From Nocardia sp. CC227C (GTDB lineage: Bacteria > Actinomycetota > Actinomycetes > Mycobacteriales > Mycobacteriaceae): DNA of 64,000 nt. The stretch covers positions 124,001-188,000 of the forward strand of contig NZ_JASITE010000009.1 in the NCBI RefSeq assembly GCF_030767025.1. The letters are read 5' to 3'. The notes below the pieces were generated by a model. The model made no database searches. It saw only the letters and a list, made by a program, of their open reading frames with translations, and was not told the origin of the DNA. Made by a program: the position numbers and the translations under genes. Of the stretch, positions 17,488-26,266 are shown one piece after another (within the stretch, counting starts at the first letter, position 1; each line of letters begins with the position of its first letter).

Positions 17488-18551
17488 CGCCCGTCCGGTC
17501 CGCGGTGCTGCCGTCGGGCACCGTGCTGCTGCGCTCTCCCGGCGGGCGGATTGCCCTGCGCGCACAACGTCGTTCGGCCCTGCTCACCGCGCTGTGCACG
17601 GTGGCCGCACTGGCCGTGGCGGCGTGGTCGCTCACCGTCGGCCACTTCCCGCTCACGGTCGGCGATGTGCTGCGGGTACTCGGCGGGGGCGGCACCCTCA
17701 TCGAATACGACGTGGTGGTGCGGGATCGGCTGCCGCGCGTGCTCACCGGGCTCTGCGTCGGGGCGGCCTTCGCGGTCTCCGGCGCGATTCTCCAGCGCAT
17801 CGCGACCAATCCGCTGGTCAGCCCGGAGATCATCGGAATCAATACCGGCGCGTCGCTCGGCGCGCTGGTGGTGAGCGTGGTGCTGGGCGGTTCGGGTCCG
17901 GTGCTGGTCGGCGGCGCGCTGGCGGGATCGCTGCTGGCCATGGCGATCATCGTGGCGGTGGCGACCACCAACGGTCTGGACGGCTACCGGCTCGTCCTGG
18001 TCGGCATCGGCGTGACGGCCATGCTGTCGGCGGCCATCTCCTTCGTGCTCACCCGGGCGAACATCTACGAGGCGCACACCGCCGCCCGCTGGCTGACGGG
18101 CAGCCTCGCCAATCGCGATTGGAGCCATGTCGCGCTCGGGGTCGCGGCGCTGGCCGCGGTGACGCCGCCGCTGCTGGTGCTGGCCCGCACCCTGCGGCTG
18201 CTCGAACTCGGCGACGACCTGGCGGCCACCCTGTCCGGACGGCGCGCGCCGTACCGCACCACCCTCATCGTCCTCGCCGCCGTGGCGGCCGCCCTGGCCA
18301 CGGCGGCCGCCGGACCCGTCGCCTTCGTGGCACTGGTCGCACCGCAGATCGTGCGGCGGTTGCTCGCCGAGCGCGATGCCGGGCTGGTCCCGGCCGCCGC
18401 CGCGGGCGCGCTGCTGGTGGTCACCGCCGACCTGGCCGCCCGGATGCTGTTTCCCGCCGAACTCCCGGTCGGGGTGGTGACCGCCGTGCTCGGCGCTCCC
18501 GTTCTCGTCTATCTCCTGGCCCGCGCAACCCGGATCGGACACGCTGGATGA
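17484..18551 (+). CDS. FecCD/BtuC-family ABC permease 2
   Basis: 355 residues with the same architecture as the preceding permease (RLPRVLTGLCVGAAFAVSGA, NPLVSPEIIGINTGASLG, and ELGDDLAATLSG for ATPase coupling). A 30-residue basic N-terminal extension precedes the first helix. GTG start with 4-base overlap. It is expected to pair with permease 1 in the inner membrane. Confidence 0.88.
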   Translation: MTPVRSAVLPSGTVLLRSPGGRIALRAQRRSALLTALCTVAALAVAAWSLTVGHFPLTVGDVLRVLGGGGTLIEYDVVVRDRLPRVLTGLCVGAAFAVSGAILQRIATNPLVSPEIIGINTGASLGALVVSVVLGGSGPVLVGGALAGSLLAMAIIVAVATTNGLDGYRLVLVGIGVTAMLSAAISFVLTRANIYEAHTAARWLTGSLANRDWSHVALGVAALAAVTPPLLVLARTLRLLELGDDLAATLSGRRAPYRTTLIVLAAVAAALATAAAGPVAFVALVAPQIVRRLLAERDAGLVPAAAAGALLVVTADLAARMLFPAELPVGVVTAVLGAPVLVYLLARATRIGHAG

Positions 18552-19351
18552 CCGCCCACCTCACCACCGCTCACCTCACCACGTCTGCGCTCACCCTCGC
18601 CTACGGCGACACCCCGGCCGTCACCGACGCCACCGTGGACTTCCCCGCCGGGGCGCTGACCGTCATCGTCGGCCGCAACGGCTGCGGCAAATCGACGCTG
18701 CTGCGCGGGCTGGCCCGCCTGATACCGCCCGCGGCGGGCGCGGTCCTGCTGGACGGCGGCGATATCGCGCGGCTGCCCGCCCGCACCCTGGCCCGCCGAC
18801 TCGGCATGCTGCCGCAGCAGCCGACCGCCCCCGACGGCATCACGGTCGCCGAACTGGTGGGTCGCGGCCGCCATCCGCACCAGCGCTGGTTCCGCCAGTG
18901 GTCCGACGCCGACGAGGCCGCGGTGCACCGGGCCATGGCCGCGACGGACACCCTCGAACTCGCCGACCGCACCCTCGACGAGCTCTCCGGCGGCCAGCGC
19001 CAGCGGGTGTGGGTCGCCCTGGCCGTGGCCCAGGACCCGGAGGTGATGCTGCTCGACGAGCCGACCACCTTCCTGGATCTGACCCATCAGCTCGATGTGC
19101 TGGATCTGCTCCGAAATCTGTTGCCGCGCACCATCGTCGTGGTGCTGCACGATCTCAACCTGGCCGCCCGCTACGCCGATCACCTCGTCGCCGTGAAGGA
19201 CGGCCGCGTGGTGGCACAGGGCGCGCCGACCGAGATCGTGCGGCCCGACCTGGTGGCCGAGGTGTTCGACCTCGACTGCACCGTGATCGACGACCCGGCC
19301 ACCGGCACACCGCTGGTGGTTCCCGCCGCGCGAAAGGTCCGTACCGCATGA
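18548..19351 (+). CDS. ABC transporter ATPase (FepC/BtuD type)
   Basis: 267 residues. Walker A GRNGCGKST, Q-loop at GMLPQQ, signature LSGGQRQRVW, Walker B VMLLDEPTTFLDL, and switch His in VVLHDLNLAARYAD. This is the nucleotide-binding subunit of the corrinoid/iron-complex importer. A short repeated prefix (HLTTAHLTT) lies between the start and the first strand. It overlaps both neighbours by four bases. Confidence 0.9.
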   Translation: MTAHLTTAHLTTSALTLAYGDTPAVTDATVDFPAGALTVIVGRNGCGKSTLLRGLARLIPPAAGAVLLDGGDIARLPARTLARRLGMLPQQPTAPDGITVAELVGRGRHPHQRWFRQWSDADEAAVHRAMAATDTLELADRTLDELSGGQRQRVWVALAVAQDPEVMLLDEPTTFLDLTHQLDVLDLLRNLLPRTIVVVLHDLNLAARYADHLVAVKDGRVVAQGAPTEIVRPDLVAEVFDLDCTVIDDPATGTPLVVPAARKVRTA

Positions 19352-19968
19352 CCCGCCGTCATATCCTGGTCGCCCGCCCCACTCCCGCCGGTGTCGACCT
19401 GCCCGCCGTTGCCGCCCTGGCCCGCGCCTGCGGTCTGGGCTACGCGCTGCTGGATCAGGGTGAGCCGACCATCCACGAGGTGCTGGACGCGGCCGCCGCC
19501 GACGACGCGGCCGTCACCCTCATCCCCCTGGCCGTCCCGCGCGACCGCTATCTGGAGACCTGGATCGCCCGCGCGGTAGCCAACTGGAAGGAGACCCGCG
19601 ACCGCGACCTCGACGTCCGCATGACCGAGAGTATCGACGGCGCACCGGATTTCGCCGCCCTGATCCGCTCCCGCAAGCAGGAAGCGGGTACCCCCGTCAC
19701 GGCGAGCCCGCGCGCCTTCCGCAGCCCCGCTTGGTCGGAGATCCCCGAGCACAGCACCCATATCCTGGTCTGCCGCGGCCCCCGCTGCACCGTCTACGGC
19801 GCGGCGGAACTCCACCGCACCCTGCGCGACACCCACCCGGATGCCCTCATCACCCCGACCGGCTGTCTGCATCCGTGCAATCTGGGGCCGCTGTACATCA
19901 CCTACCCCGACGGGCGGTGGCATTCGGGGGCGGCGGTGGAGACCGCCGAGGCGGATCGGGTCGGCTAG
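19348..19968 (+). CDS. CbiX-like domain fused to [2Fe-2S] ferredoxin domain
   Basis: 206 residues. The C-terminal half is a thioredoxin-like [2Fe-2S] ferredoxin: Cys142 and Cys147 (CRGPRC) and Cys173 and Cys177 (CLHPC). The N-terminal half (residues 4-80) resembles one CbiX/SirB chelatase repeat (GYALLDQGEPTIHEVLD, then VTLIPLAVPRDRYLETW), but the usual GHGS His region reads ARPTPAG, so chelatase activity is doubtful. It is last in the riboswitch operon and overlaps the ATPase gene. Position and domains suggest a role in reducing or handling cobalt or corrinoid after uptake; this is inference. The ferredoxin domain is certain, the CbiX resemblance moderate. Confidence 0.7.
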   Translation: MTRRHILVARPTPAGVDLPAVAALARACGLGYALLDQGEPTIHEVLDAAAADDAAVTLIPLAVPRDRYLETWIARAVANWKETRDRDLDVRMTESIDGAPDFAALIRSRKQEAGTPVTASPRAFRSPAWSEIPEHSTHILVCRGPRCTVYGAAELHRTLRDTHPDALITPTGCLHPCNLGPLYITYPDGRWHSGAAVETAEADRVG

Positions 19969-19983
19969 CCGCTCGTCAGCGGC
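19968..19983. terminator. Weak hairpin after riboswitch operon
   Basis: GCCGCT-CGTC-AGCGGC forms a 6-bp stem with a tetraloop directly overlapping the stop codon of the ferredoxin-domain gene. It is the only hairpin seen between the convergent corrinoid operon and the nuo-like operon. Weak evidence. Confidence 0.35.
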
Positions 19984-20020
19984 ACCGGCTGCGCTACGGG
20001 AAATCCAGCGCGGCTCGGCG

Positions 20021-20080
20021 GGCAGCCCCGATCAGCACGGCGGCAGCCCAATCAGCACGGCGGGCGGCCCAATCAGCACA
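20021..20080. repeat. Three degenerate ~21-bp tandem repeats
   Basis: Units of the form GGCAGCCC(C)(A/G)ATCAGCACGG occur three times with a spacing of about 21 bases in the gap between the two convergent operons. A similar CCCGATCAGCACGG occurs inside the nuoN 3' end, which may be the source. No function is evident. Confidence 0.6.
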
Positions 20081-20084
20081 GCCG

Positions 20085-21539
20085 CTATCCGAATTCCAGT
20101 GCGTCCCAGACCGGTCCGGCGAGCAACCCGATCAGCACGGACAGCACGGCCGCCGCATAGGCGGTGACGGCGGCCGCGCCCGGCGGGGACGGTTCGATAT
20201 CGCCGCCGCCGCGCACGACCGGAACCACCCAGCGCAGGTAGTAGAAGACGCTGGCGACCGTATTGACCAGCGCCAGCACGGCCAACCAGCCCAGCCCGGC
20301 GTCGAAGGCCGCGGTGAAGACGGTCAGCTTGCCGACGAACACACCGGTGGGCGGGGTGCCGATCAGGCCGAACAGACACACCAGCAACGCCGTTGCGAGC
20401 GCGGGTCGACGCCGCAGCAGCCCGGTGTAGTCACCGAGGGCGCGCCGGGCGGGCAGCGCGCACACCACCGCGAAGGCACCGAGATTGGTGACCGCGTAGG
20501 CGGCCAGATACAGCAGGATCGCGGGCACGGCCAACTCCGACCGGCCCACGGCGGCGACGCCGGCCAGCAGGTATCCGGCCTGGCTGATGGTGGAGTAGGC
20601 GAGCAGGCGGCGCACATCGGTCTGGAAGAAGGCGGCGAGGTTGCCCAGGGTCATGGTGGCGGCGGCGATGACCGCGATCAGCACCCCCCAGCGCAGCTCC
20701 CCGTCCGCCGACACCACCGTGCCGAATCGCGAGATCGCCACGATGGCACCGAGTTTCGGCACGGTGCTGACCACGGCGGCCACGGCGGGATGGGTGCCCT
20801 GGGTGACGTCGGGCACCCAGAAGTGCGCCGGTACCGCCCCGGCCTTGAACAGCAGCGCGCCCAGCAGTGCGACCGCGCCCACCGCCAGGGCGGCGCGCGG
20901 GGCCGTCGGCGCGGCCTCGGCCAGCGCCGCATAGGTGGTCGCTCCGCCCGCGCCGAGCACCAGGGCCGCGCCGAGCAGCATGGTGGTGCCGAACAGCGCG
21001 CCGAGCAGGTAGTACTTGAGGGCGGCCTCCACCCCCTCGGCGTCCTTGTCGAATGCCGTGAGGGCGTAGAGCGGAATACTCGCCAGCAGGTACGCGGCGA
21101 TGAGCACCAGCAGATCGGCGGCCCCGGCCAGCAGTACCGCGCCGAGTCCGGCCAGGGTCAGCAGCACCACGAACTCGGATTCGCGGGCGGCGGCCCGGGT
21201 GCCCGGAATCGACAGCGCCAGCAGGAGCAGCAGGGAAACGGCCACCGTCAGGCGTACCGCGTTGGTCGCCGTGTCGACGTCGTAGCTGCCCTCGAATATG
21301 GTCGCGGGTGGGTCGTTCCACACCGCGATCGTCGTCACCACTGCCGTGAGCGCGGCCACGGCGGCCAGCAATCGCACCGGCCACTGCCGGGCGCGCGGCA
21401 GAAACGAACCGAGCAGCAGCCCCGCCACCGCGGCGACGGCCAGCGCCGCCTCCGGGGCGAGCGCCGCCAGATCCGCGCCCATCTCACCGCTGGCGGCGAG
21501 CACGACGGTTGCTCCGACCGCGGACGTGGTCACCTCCAC
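20085..21539 (-). CDS. nuoN: NADH-quinone oxidoreductase-like subunit N
   Basis: 484 residues, about 14 helices, a Mrp-antiporter-like proton channel subunit. The helix 7 Lys region is intact (LLFKAGAVPAHFWVPDV), as is the following VPKLGA. The helix 5 Glu of canonical NuoN (GLELLS-type) is replaced in LIAAYLLASIPLYAL, where Tyr stands at that place by hand alignment. GTG start 21539, four bases after the nuoM stop. Last gene of the cluster. Confidence 0.87.
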   Translation of the reverse strand: MEVTTSAVGATVVLAASGEMGADLAALAPEAALAVAAVAGLLLGSFLPRARQWPVRLLAAVAALTAVVTTIAVWNDPPATIFEGSYDVDTATNAVRLTVAVSLLLLLALSIPGTRAAARESEFVVLLTLAGLGAVLLAGAADLLVLIAAYLLASIPLYALTAFDKDAEGVEAALKYYLLGALFGTTMLLGAALVLGAGGATTYAALAEAAPTAPRAALAVGAVALLGALLFKAGAVPAHFWVPDVTQGTHPAVAAVVSTVPKLGAIVAISRFGTVVSADGELRWGVLIAVIAAATMTLGNLAAFFQTDVRRLLAYSTISQAGYLLAGVAAVGRSELAVPAILLYLAAYAVTNLGAFAVVCALPARRALGDYTGLLRRRPALATALLVCLFGLIGTPPTGVFVGKLTVFTAAFDAGLGWLAVLALVNTVASVFYYLRWVVPVVRGGGDIEPSPPGAAAVTAYAAAVLSVLIGLLAGPVWDALEFG

Positions 21540-21543
21540 CGCC

Positions 21544-23037
21544 TCAGCCCTCCACCACCAGGCCGAGCAGCCGTGCCGACGGCTCGATCACGTCGAGCAG
21601 GAAGCGCGGGGTCACACCGATGACGAGCGATCCGGCCAGCAGCGGAATGATCGACACCGCCTCCGGCGCGCTGACATCGGTGAACTCCCCGGCCCGCCGC
21701 GGTCCCAGGAAGAGGCTCTGATAGGCGCGCAGCAACAGCGCGGCGGTGATCAGAATGCCGGTGAGCGCGATGGCGGTGAGGACCGGTGCGGGCGCGAAAG
21801 AGCCCAGGAAAACCTGGAATTCGGCAATGAACCCGGAGAAGCCCGGCAGCCCGAGCGAGGCCATGGACGCCACCGCCGTGGCCGCCGCCAGCACCGGGGC
21901 GCTCGCGGCGAGACCGCCGTAGGCGTCCAGGTCGTAGGTCTCGCGTCGCGCGTACAGCACGCCCGCGATCAGGAACAGCGCGCCGGTGATCAGCCCGTGG
22001 CTGACCATCTGCGTGACCGCACCGGAAATCGCCAGCGTGCGAGCCTGTTCGGAATTGCCCGCCAGCAGACCGGCCGCGCCCAGGGCGAGCAGGATATAGC
22101 CCATGTGATTGACCGAGGTGTAGGCGATCATGCGCTTGAAGTTCCGCTGTGCCAGGGCGACCAGCGCGCCGTACAGCACGCTCACCACACCGACGATCAC
22201 CATGGCCAGCGCGAAGCGCCGCCACGCCTCCGGCAGCAGCGGCATGGCGATGCGGACGAAACCGTAGGTGCCCAGTTTCAGCAGCACACCGGCGAGCACG
22301 GCCGAACCGGCGGCCGGCGCCTCGGTGTGCGCGGGCGGCAACCAGGTGTGGAAGGGCACCGTCGGCGTCTTGACGGCCAGCCCGAGCACGATCGCCGCCA
22401 GCGCGAGTGCGCCGCGTGCCACGTTGTCCGCCAGGGGATTCGCGGCGGTCAACTCGACGATGTCGAAGGTGTGCGGGTCGGCGGACAGGTACAGGACGAT
22501 GAAGCCGAGCAGCAGCGCCAGCGACCCGATGAAGGTGTAGAGGAAGAACTGCAAGGCCGCCCGGCGTGCCTGCCCGTGCCCCCACCCGTTGATCACGAAG
22601 TACATGCCCACGATCGACAGGTCGAAGAAGACGAAGAACAGCACCAGATCCAGGGAGACGAACACTCCCAGGCAGACGGTCTCCAGAAAGAGGAACAGCC
22701 CCGCGAACCAGCGCACCCGCCGGTTCTCCCGCAGCGAGTAGACCGCACAGGCCAGGAACAGCACGGTGGTCATGGCGACCAGCGGCAGGCTGAATCCGTC
22801 CAGCCCGACGTGATAGCTCGCGCGCAGGCTCGGAATCCAGGCGGCCCGCTCCTCGAAGGCGAAGTCGCCGGGTGCGGGCGGAGTGCGCCGATACGACCAC
22901 CACAGCGCCGCCACCAGCATGACCTCGGCCGCACTCACCGCCACCCACACCCAGCGGACGACACGATCGCCCAGTCGGGGTACCGCCGCCAGGACCAGCG
23001 CCGCCGCCAGCGGTAGGAACACCAGCACACTGATCAT
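21544..23037 (-). CDS. nuoM: NADH-quinone oxidoreductase-like subunit M
   Basis: 497 residues, about 14 helices. The proton-path Lys is in LAVKTPTVPFHTWLPPAHTE, and SVNHMGYILLALG and GFSGFIAEFQ are typical. The helix 5 carboxylate that is Glu in most NuoM (FWEMMLVPMYF-like) is Asp here (FFDLSIVGMYF). The start ATG follows GGAGGTGCGAG, a good ribosome site, and overlaps the end of an unassigned upstream frame. It lies 411 bases after nuoL, the only large gap in the operon. Confidence 0.9.
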   Translation of the reverse strand: MISVLVFLPLAAALVLAAVPRLGDRVVRWVWVAVSAAEVMLVAALWWSYRRTPPAPGDFAFEERAAWIPSLRASYHVGLDGFSLPLVAMTTVLFLACAVYSLRENRRVRWFAGLFLFLETVCLGVFVSLDLVLFFVFFDLSIVGMYFVINGWGHGQARRAALQFFLYTFIGSLALLLGFIVLYLSADPHTFDIVELTAANPLADNVARGALALAAIVLGLAVKTPTVPFHTWLPPAHTEAPAAGSAVLAGVLLKLGTYGFVRIAMPLLPEAWRRFALAMVIVGVVSVLYGALVALAQRNFKRMIAYTSVNHMGYILLALGAAGLLAGNSEQARTLAISGAVTQMVSHGLITGALFLIAGVLYARRETYDLDAYGGLAASAPVLAAATAVASMASLGLPGFSGFIAEFQVFLGSFAPAPVLTAIALTGILITAALLLRAYQSLFLGPRRAGEFTDVSAPEAVSIIPLLAGSLVIGVTPRFLLDVIEPSARLLGLVVEG

Positions 23038-23447
23038 CTCGCACCTCCTCTCGTCTCGGTCACCCCGTGCCTGCGTGGGGAACTCACCGCCACACCCGAC
23101 ATCCGCCGTCCGCTACGCCTGCCCCCGTGCGGCGCATTCCGCTGTCTCCACTTACGGGTCTCGATCTCCGTCACTCGTGCCTCCCGCCGCTGCGGTCCGC
23201 TGCCCTTTCGGCCCGAACCCGCACGGCCGGGCCCGAACTCACGCCCGCCGAACCGCACCGCCCACACTCCGGACGCCCCGACCCACGGCTGCTCGGCTTC
23301 GCCTTCGGTTGCGCACGGCACCCGAAGCCGCCGGTATATCGGTCGCGCGGTCCGCACCCCCTGTCCCGAAGTCCATGTCGTTCGATCACCCGCCGCCCGC
23401 TGGCCGGGCGGCGGCCGAACGGCATCCACCCGTGCCGCGCGCTCCAC
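23034..23447 (-). other. Unassigned 137-codon frame between nuoL and nuoM
   Basis: A frame starting GTG one base after the nuoL stop and ending with TGA overlapping the nuoM ATG (ATGA), so it is tightly positioned at both ends. The product would be Arg/Gly-rich with no recognisable domain, and its third-position GC is visibly lower than in nuoL or nuoM. It could be a spurious frame over an untranslated insertion, or a fast-evolving small protein. I see no hairpin or repeat that explains the 411-base interval. Confidence 0.25.
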
Positions 23448-23448
23448 C

Positions 23449-25380
23449 TCACGCCAGCACCAGCAGCACCGCTGCCATCAGCACCATGAGCACTGTCGCC
23501 TGGGCGTAGTACTGGTGCAGCGCACCGGTTTCCGGGCGGCGTGCCCACCGGCCCAACGCGCGTGCGCCGGCGGCGGCTGCCCCGACACCGCGATCGATGA
23601 CGCGCTCCGGGCCGTGAGCGGTCGCGCGGGCCACGGCCAGACCCGCGGTGGCGACCGCGCGCACCGCCGCGGCCAGTGCCCGATCGTCGAAACCGCCGAG
23701 TCTCCCGGCGAATTCGGTGCTGCCCCGCGCGATCGAGTGGGTCCCGGCGGCGAGCACCCGATCGTCGAATCGAGCCAGTGCGTGCGCCGCCGCCAGTACC
23801 GGTGCGGCCACGAAGCGTCGCACCGCCGATTCCAGGCCGAGCCATCCGGCGAACGAGGCGGGGGCGGGCACATCGCCGCGCCACCGGAGCACGGCGGCCG
23901 CCCCGGCGACCCCGGCGGCCGCCACCGCACCCGAGAGCAGCAGTTCCGGCCCGGTGATCGCCGGTGCCGGTAGCCCCAGCAGGTCGGCGAAACCGGTGCG
24001 GACCGCGGGCAGGGCCGCCGCACCGCCCACCACGGTGGCGGCGGCCAGCACCGGCAGCGGCAGCGCCTGCGCGGCGTTCACCCGGCGGGATCCGGATTCC
24101 TCCTCGTCCCAATGCTTTTCGGTATCAGCGACCGGCCGCGACCACACCAGTGTCAGTGCGCGCCCGGCGTACAGCGCACCGAGTACGGCGGCGGCGTACC
24201 CGGCGATGAACAGCGGTGTCGATATCTCGTGCGCCGCCGCCAGCACCCCTTCCTTGGTCGGCCACAGCGCCAGCGGCGGCATCTCGGCCAGGCTCAGCGC
24301 CCCGATCGTGAACGTCACGCCGACAACGGGATAGGTGCGGGCGGCACCGCGCAGTCCGGTCAGGTTCCGGGTGCCCAGGGCGCTCAGCCACGCGCCCGCA
24401 CCGAGGAACAGCAGGCTCTTGGTGACCGCGTGCGCCACCAGATGACCGGTCCCCGCGACCACGCCGCCCATGCCCGCGGCCGCCACCATCAGCCCCACCT
24501 GGGCGCAGGTAGACGCCGCGAGCAGTTGTTTGAGATCGCTCTGGCACACCGCCACCGCGCCCAGCGCGACGGCGGTCCCCAGTCCGCCCCAGGCCGCCAC
24601 CGAGCCCGCCCACGACGTGGCGGTGAGCAGGGGTTCCAGGCGCAGCAGCAGATATGCGCCCGCCGCCACCATGGTGGCCGAATGCAGCAGCGCCGACACC
24701 GGACCGGGGCCCACCATGGCCCGCGACAGCCAGAAGCTGAACGGCAGCTGCGCCGATTTCCCGAACGCCGCCAGCAGGATTCCGGCGGCCGCCGCATCCC
24801 GCCAGCCGCCGCCGGTGTCGGCCAGGGTGTCGAGTGCGAGCGTGGACGCGCCCCCGGCCAGCACCGCGCCCGCGGCGAGATAGAGGCCCAGATCCCCGGC
24901 GCGGGTGGCGAGGAAGGCGACCAGGCCGGAGGCGACCCGGTGCGAATCGTGTCGGCGGAATCCGATGAGGGCGTAGGAGGCCGCGCCCATGATCTCCCAT
25001 GCCAGCAGCAGCGTGACCAGGTTCCGCGCGGTCACCGTGACCAGCATGGCGGCGGCGAATATCAGCATGAGGCCGTGGAATCGGGCCAGCGGCTCCCCGG
25101 GGCCGAGATCTCCGGCGGCGAAGACCAGGACGGCGACGACGATGGCGGCCACCGTCACGATCATGACCGCGGAGAGCCCGTCCACGCCGAGCGCCAGCGG
25201 GATACCGGACAGCAGCGGTGCCGACACCTCGCCCCGCTCCACGGCGTTCAGCACCGCGAGCACCGTGGTGAGCGCGGCGGCGACCAGGGCGGCGGCGGGG
25301 GCGAGGCGGTCGGCGCGGCGGCCGCACAGCAGCAGGGCGGCACCGGCCAGCGCGGGCACGGCGATCAGCGGCCACAGCAC
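23449..25380 (-). CDS. nuoL: NADH-quinone oxidoreductase-like subunit L
   Basis: 643 residues, up to 16 helices plus a C-terminal extension. The proton-channel residues are preserved: Glu in LLAWEIMGAASYALIGF, Lys in AAFGKSAQLPFSFWL, the following VSALLHSATMVAAGAYLLLR, and Lys in HAVTKSLLFLG. The region normally forming the long lateral helix is present but Ala-rich and contains two internally similar segments (ALARFDDRVLAAG and RLGGFDDRALAAA). GTG start four bases after nuoK. The membrane channel looks functional. Confidence 0.9.
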   Translation of the reverse strand: MLWPLIAVPALAGAALLLCGRRADRLAPAAALVAAALTTVLAVLNAVERGEVSAPLLSGIPLALGVDGLSAVMIVTVAAIVVAVLVFAAGDLGPGEPLARFHGLMLIFAAAMLVTVTARNLVTLLLAWEIMGAASYALIGFRRHDSHRVASGLVAFLATRAGDLGLYLAAGAVLAGGASTLALDTLADTGGGWRDAAAAGILLAAFGKSAQLPFSFWLSRAMVGPGPVSALLHSATMVAAGAYLLLRLEPLLTATSWAGSVAAWGGLGTAVALGAVAVCQSDLKQLLAASTCAQVGLMVAAAGMGGVVAGTGHLVAHAVTKSLLFLGAGAWLSALGTRNLTGLRGAARTYPVVGVTFTIGALSLAEMPPLALWPTKEGVLAAAHEISTPLFIAGYAAAVLGALYAGRALTLVWSRPVADTEKHWDEEESGSRRVNAAQALPLPVLAAATVVGGAAALPAVRTGFADLLGLPAPAITGPELLLSGAVAAAGVAGAAAVLRWRGDVPAPASFAGWLGLESAVRRFVAAPVLAAAHALARFDDRVLAAGTHSIARGSTEFAGRLGGFDDRALAAAVRAVATAGLAVARATAHGPERVIDRGVGAAAAGARALGRWARRPETGALHQYYAQATVLMVLMAAVLLVLA

Positions 25381-25384
25381 GGCC

Positions 25385-25687
25385 TCACCCCCTCAGATCC
25401 GTCGCGTCATCGACCGTGTCGATATCGCGGGCCCGGAAAACGGCGGTGGCCACGGCGAATCCGGCCGCCATCTCCACCGCCATGGCCGTCACCGCGACCA
25501 CCACCAGCACCTGCGCGTCGGCGCTCGGCCAGGCGAAGTACCAGAACGCGGCGGCGGCGACGAGCACGGCGTTGATCATGAGTTCCAGCCCCATCATGAT
25601 CATCACGATGGACTGCTGGGAGAGCACGCCGTAGAGGCCGACGCTGAACAGCGCGGCGGCCAACACCAGGAATTCGGGCAGGTTCAC
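25385..25687 (-). CDS. nuoK: NADH-quinone oxidoreductase-like subunit K
   Basis: 100 residues, three helices. Both conserved membrane Glu residues are kept: one in MMGLELMINAV and one in AMAVEMAAGFAVATAVFR. GTG start overlaps the nuoJ stop by four bases. The usual NuoK length. Confidence 0.92.
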   Translation of the reverse strand: MNLPEFLVLAAALFSVGLYGVLSQQSIVMIMMGLELMINAVLVAAAAFWYFAWPSADAQVLVVVAVTAMAVEMAAGFAVATAVFRARDIDTVDDATDLRG

Positions 25688-26247
25688 GGCCGCACCCCGC
25701 CGTCCACCGGATCGTCGGGAATCCTGCGGTCGAGCCGGTCACCGTAGCGGTCGTAGCGGCCGCGGTGGGTGGCCAGCACCACCGTGGCCACCATGGTGGT
25801 GAACAGCACCAGTCCGACAATGATCATCACCAGCATCTTCGAGCCCATCAGCGCCTCGCCCAGGGCGCGGGTCGGGTCGGGGGGCGGTGCGCTCTCGCGG
25901 CGTGGCCAGTCGGCCAGCAGGGCCACGGCGCTCAACGCGACGAAGACGACGGCCGAGATGACGAGCGCGCCGATTCTGTTGTGCACCATGCTCATCGGCA
26001 TGAGCCCGGCCGGATTCATCATGTACATGACCATGAACAGCACCATGATCACCATTTCCATGATCATCATGAGCACCACGAGGACACCCAGGTAGGCCAA
26101 CTCCACCAGGAATACCGTGCCCGCGGCGAACAGGAACGACAGCAGCAGCGCGAAGGTGGCCCGCGCCATCGAGTCCACCCGGAACACCGCAACGGCGGCG
26201 GCCACGGCTCCGACCGCGCACACCCAGAACAGGATGTGGGACATCAT
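25684..26247 (-). CDS. nuoJ: NADH-quinone oxidoreductase-like subunit J
   Basis: 187 residues, five helices and a charged C-terminal tail. The pi-bulge helix 3 region is unusually Met-rich (VVLMMIMEMVIMVLFMV), where canonical NuoJ has a Tyr-Val-Gly-Ala motif. The first of two consecutive ATG codons is chosen; GGGAGG lies 11 bases upstream. It lies 19 bases after nuoH and overlaps nuoK. Confidence 0.87.
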   Translation of the reverse strand: MMSHILFWVCAVGAVAAAVAVFRVDSMARATFALLLSFLFAAGTVFLVELAYLGVLVVLMMIMEMVIMVLFMVMYMMNPAGLMPMSMVHNRIGALVISAVVFVALSAVALLADWPRRESAPPPDPTRALGEALMGSKMLVMIIVGLVLFTTMVATVVLATHRGRYDRYGDRLDRRIPDDPVDGGVRP

Positions 26248-26266
26248 CTTCCGGTCGCCTCCCGTC

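Noticed and set aside
15455..19351. Annotation as a siderophore (FepBDGC) importer
   Set aside because: The proteins alone allow it, but the complete cobalamin riboswitch in front makes corrinoid uptake more likely.
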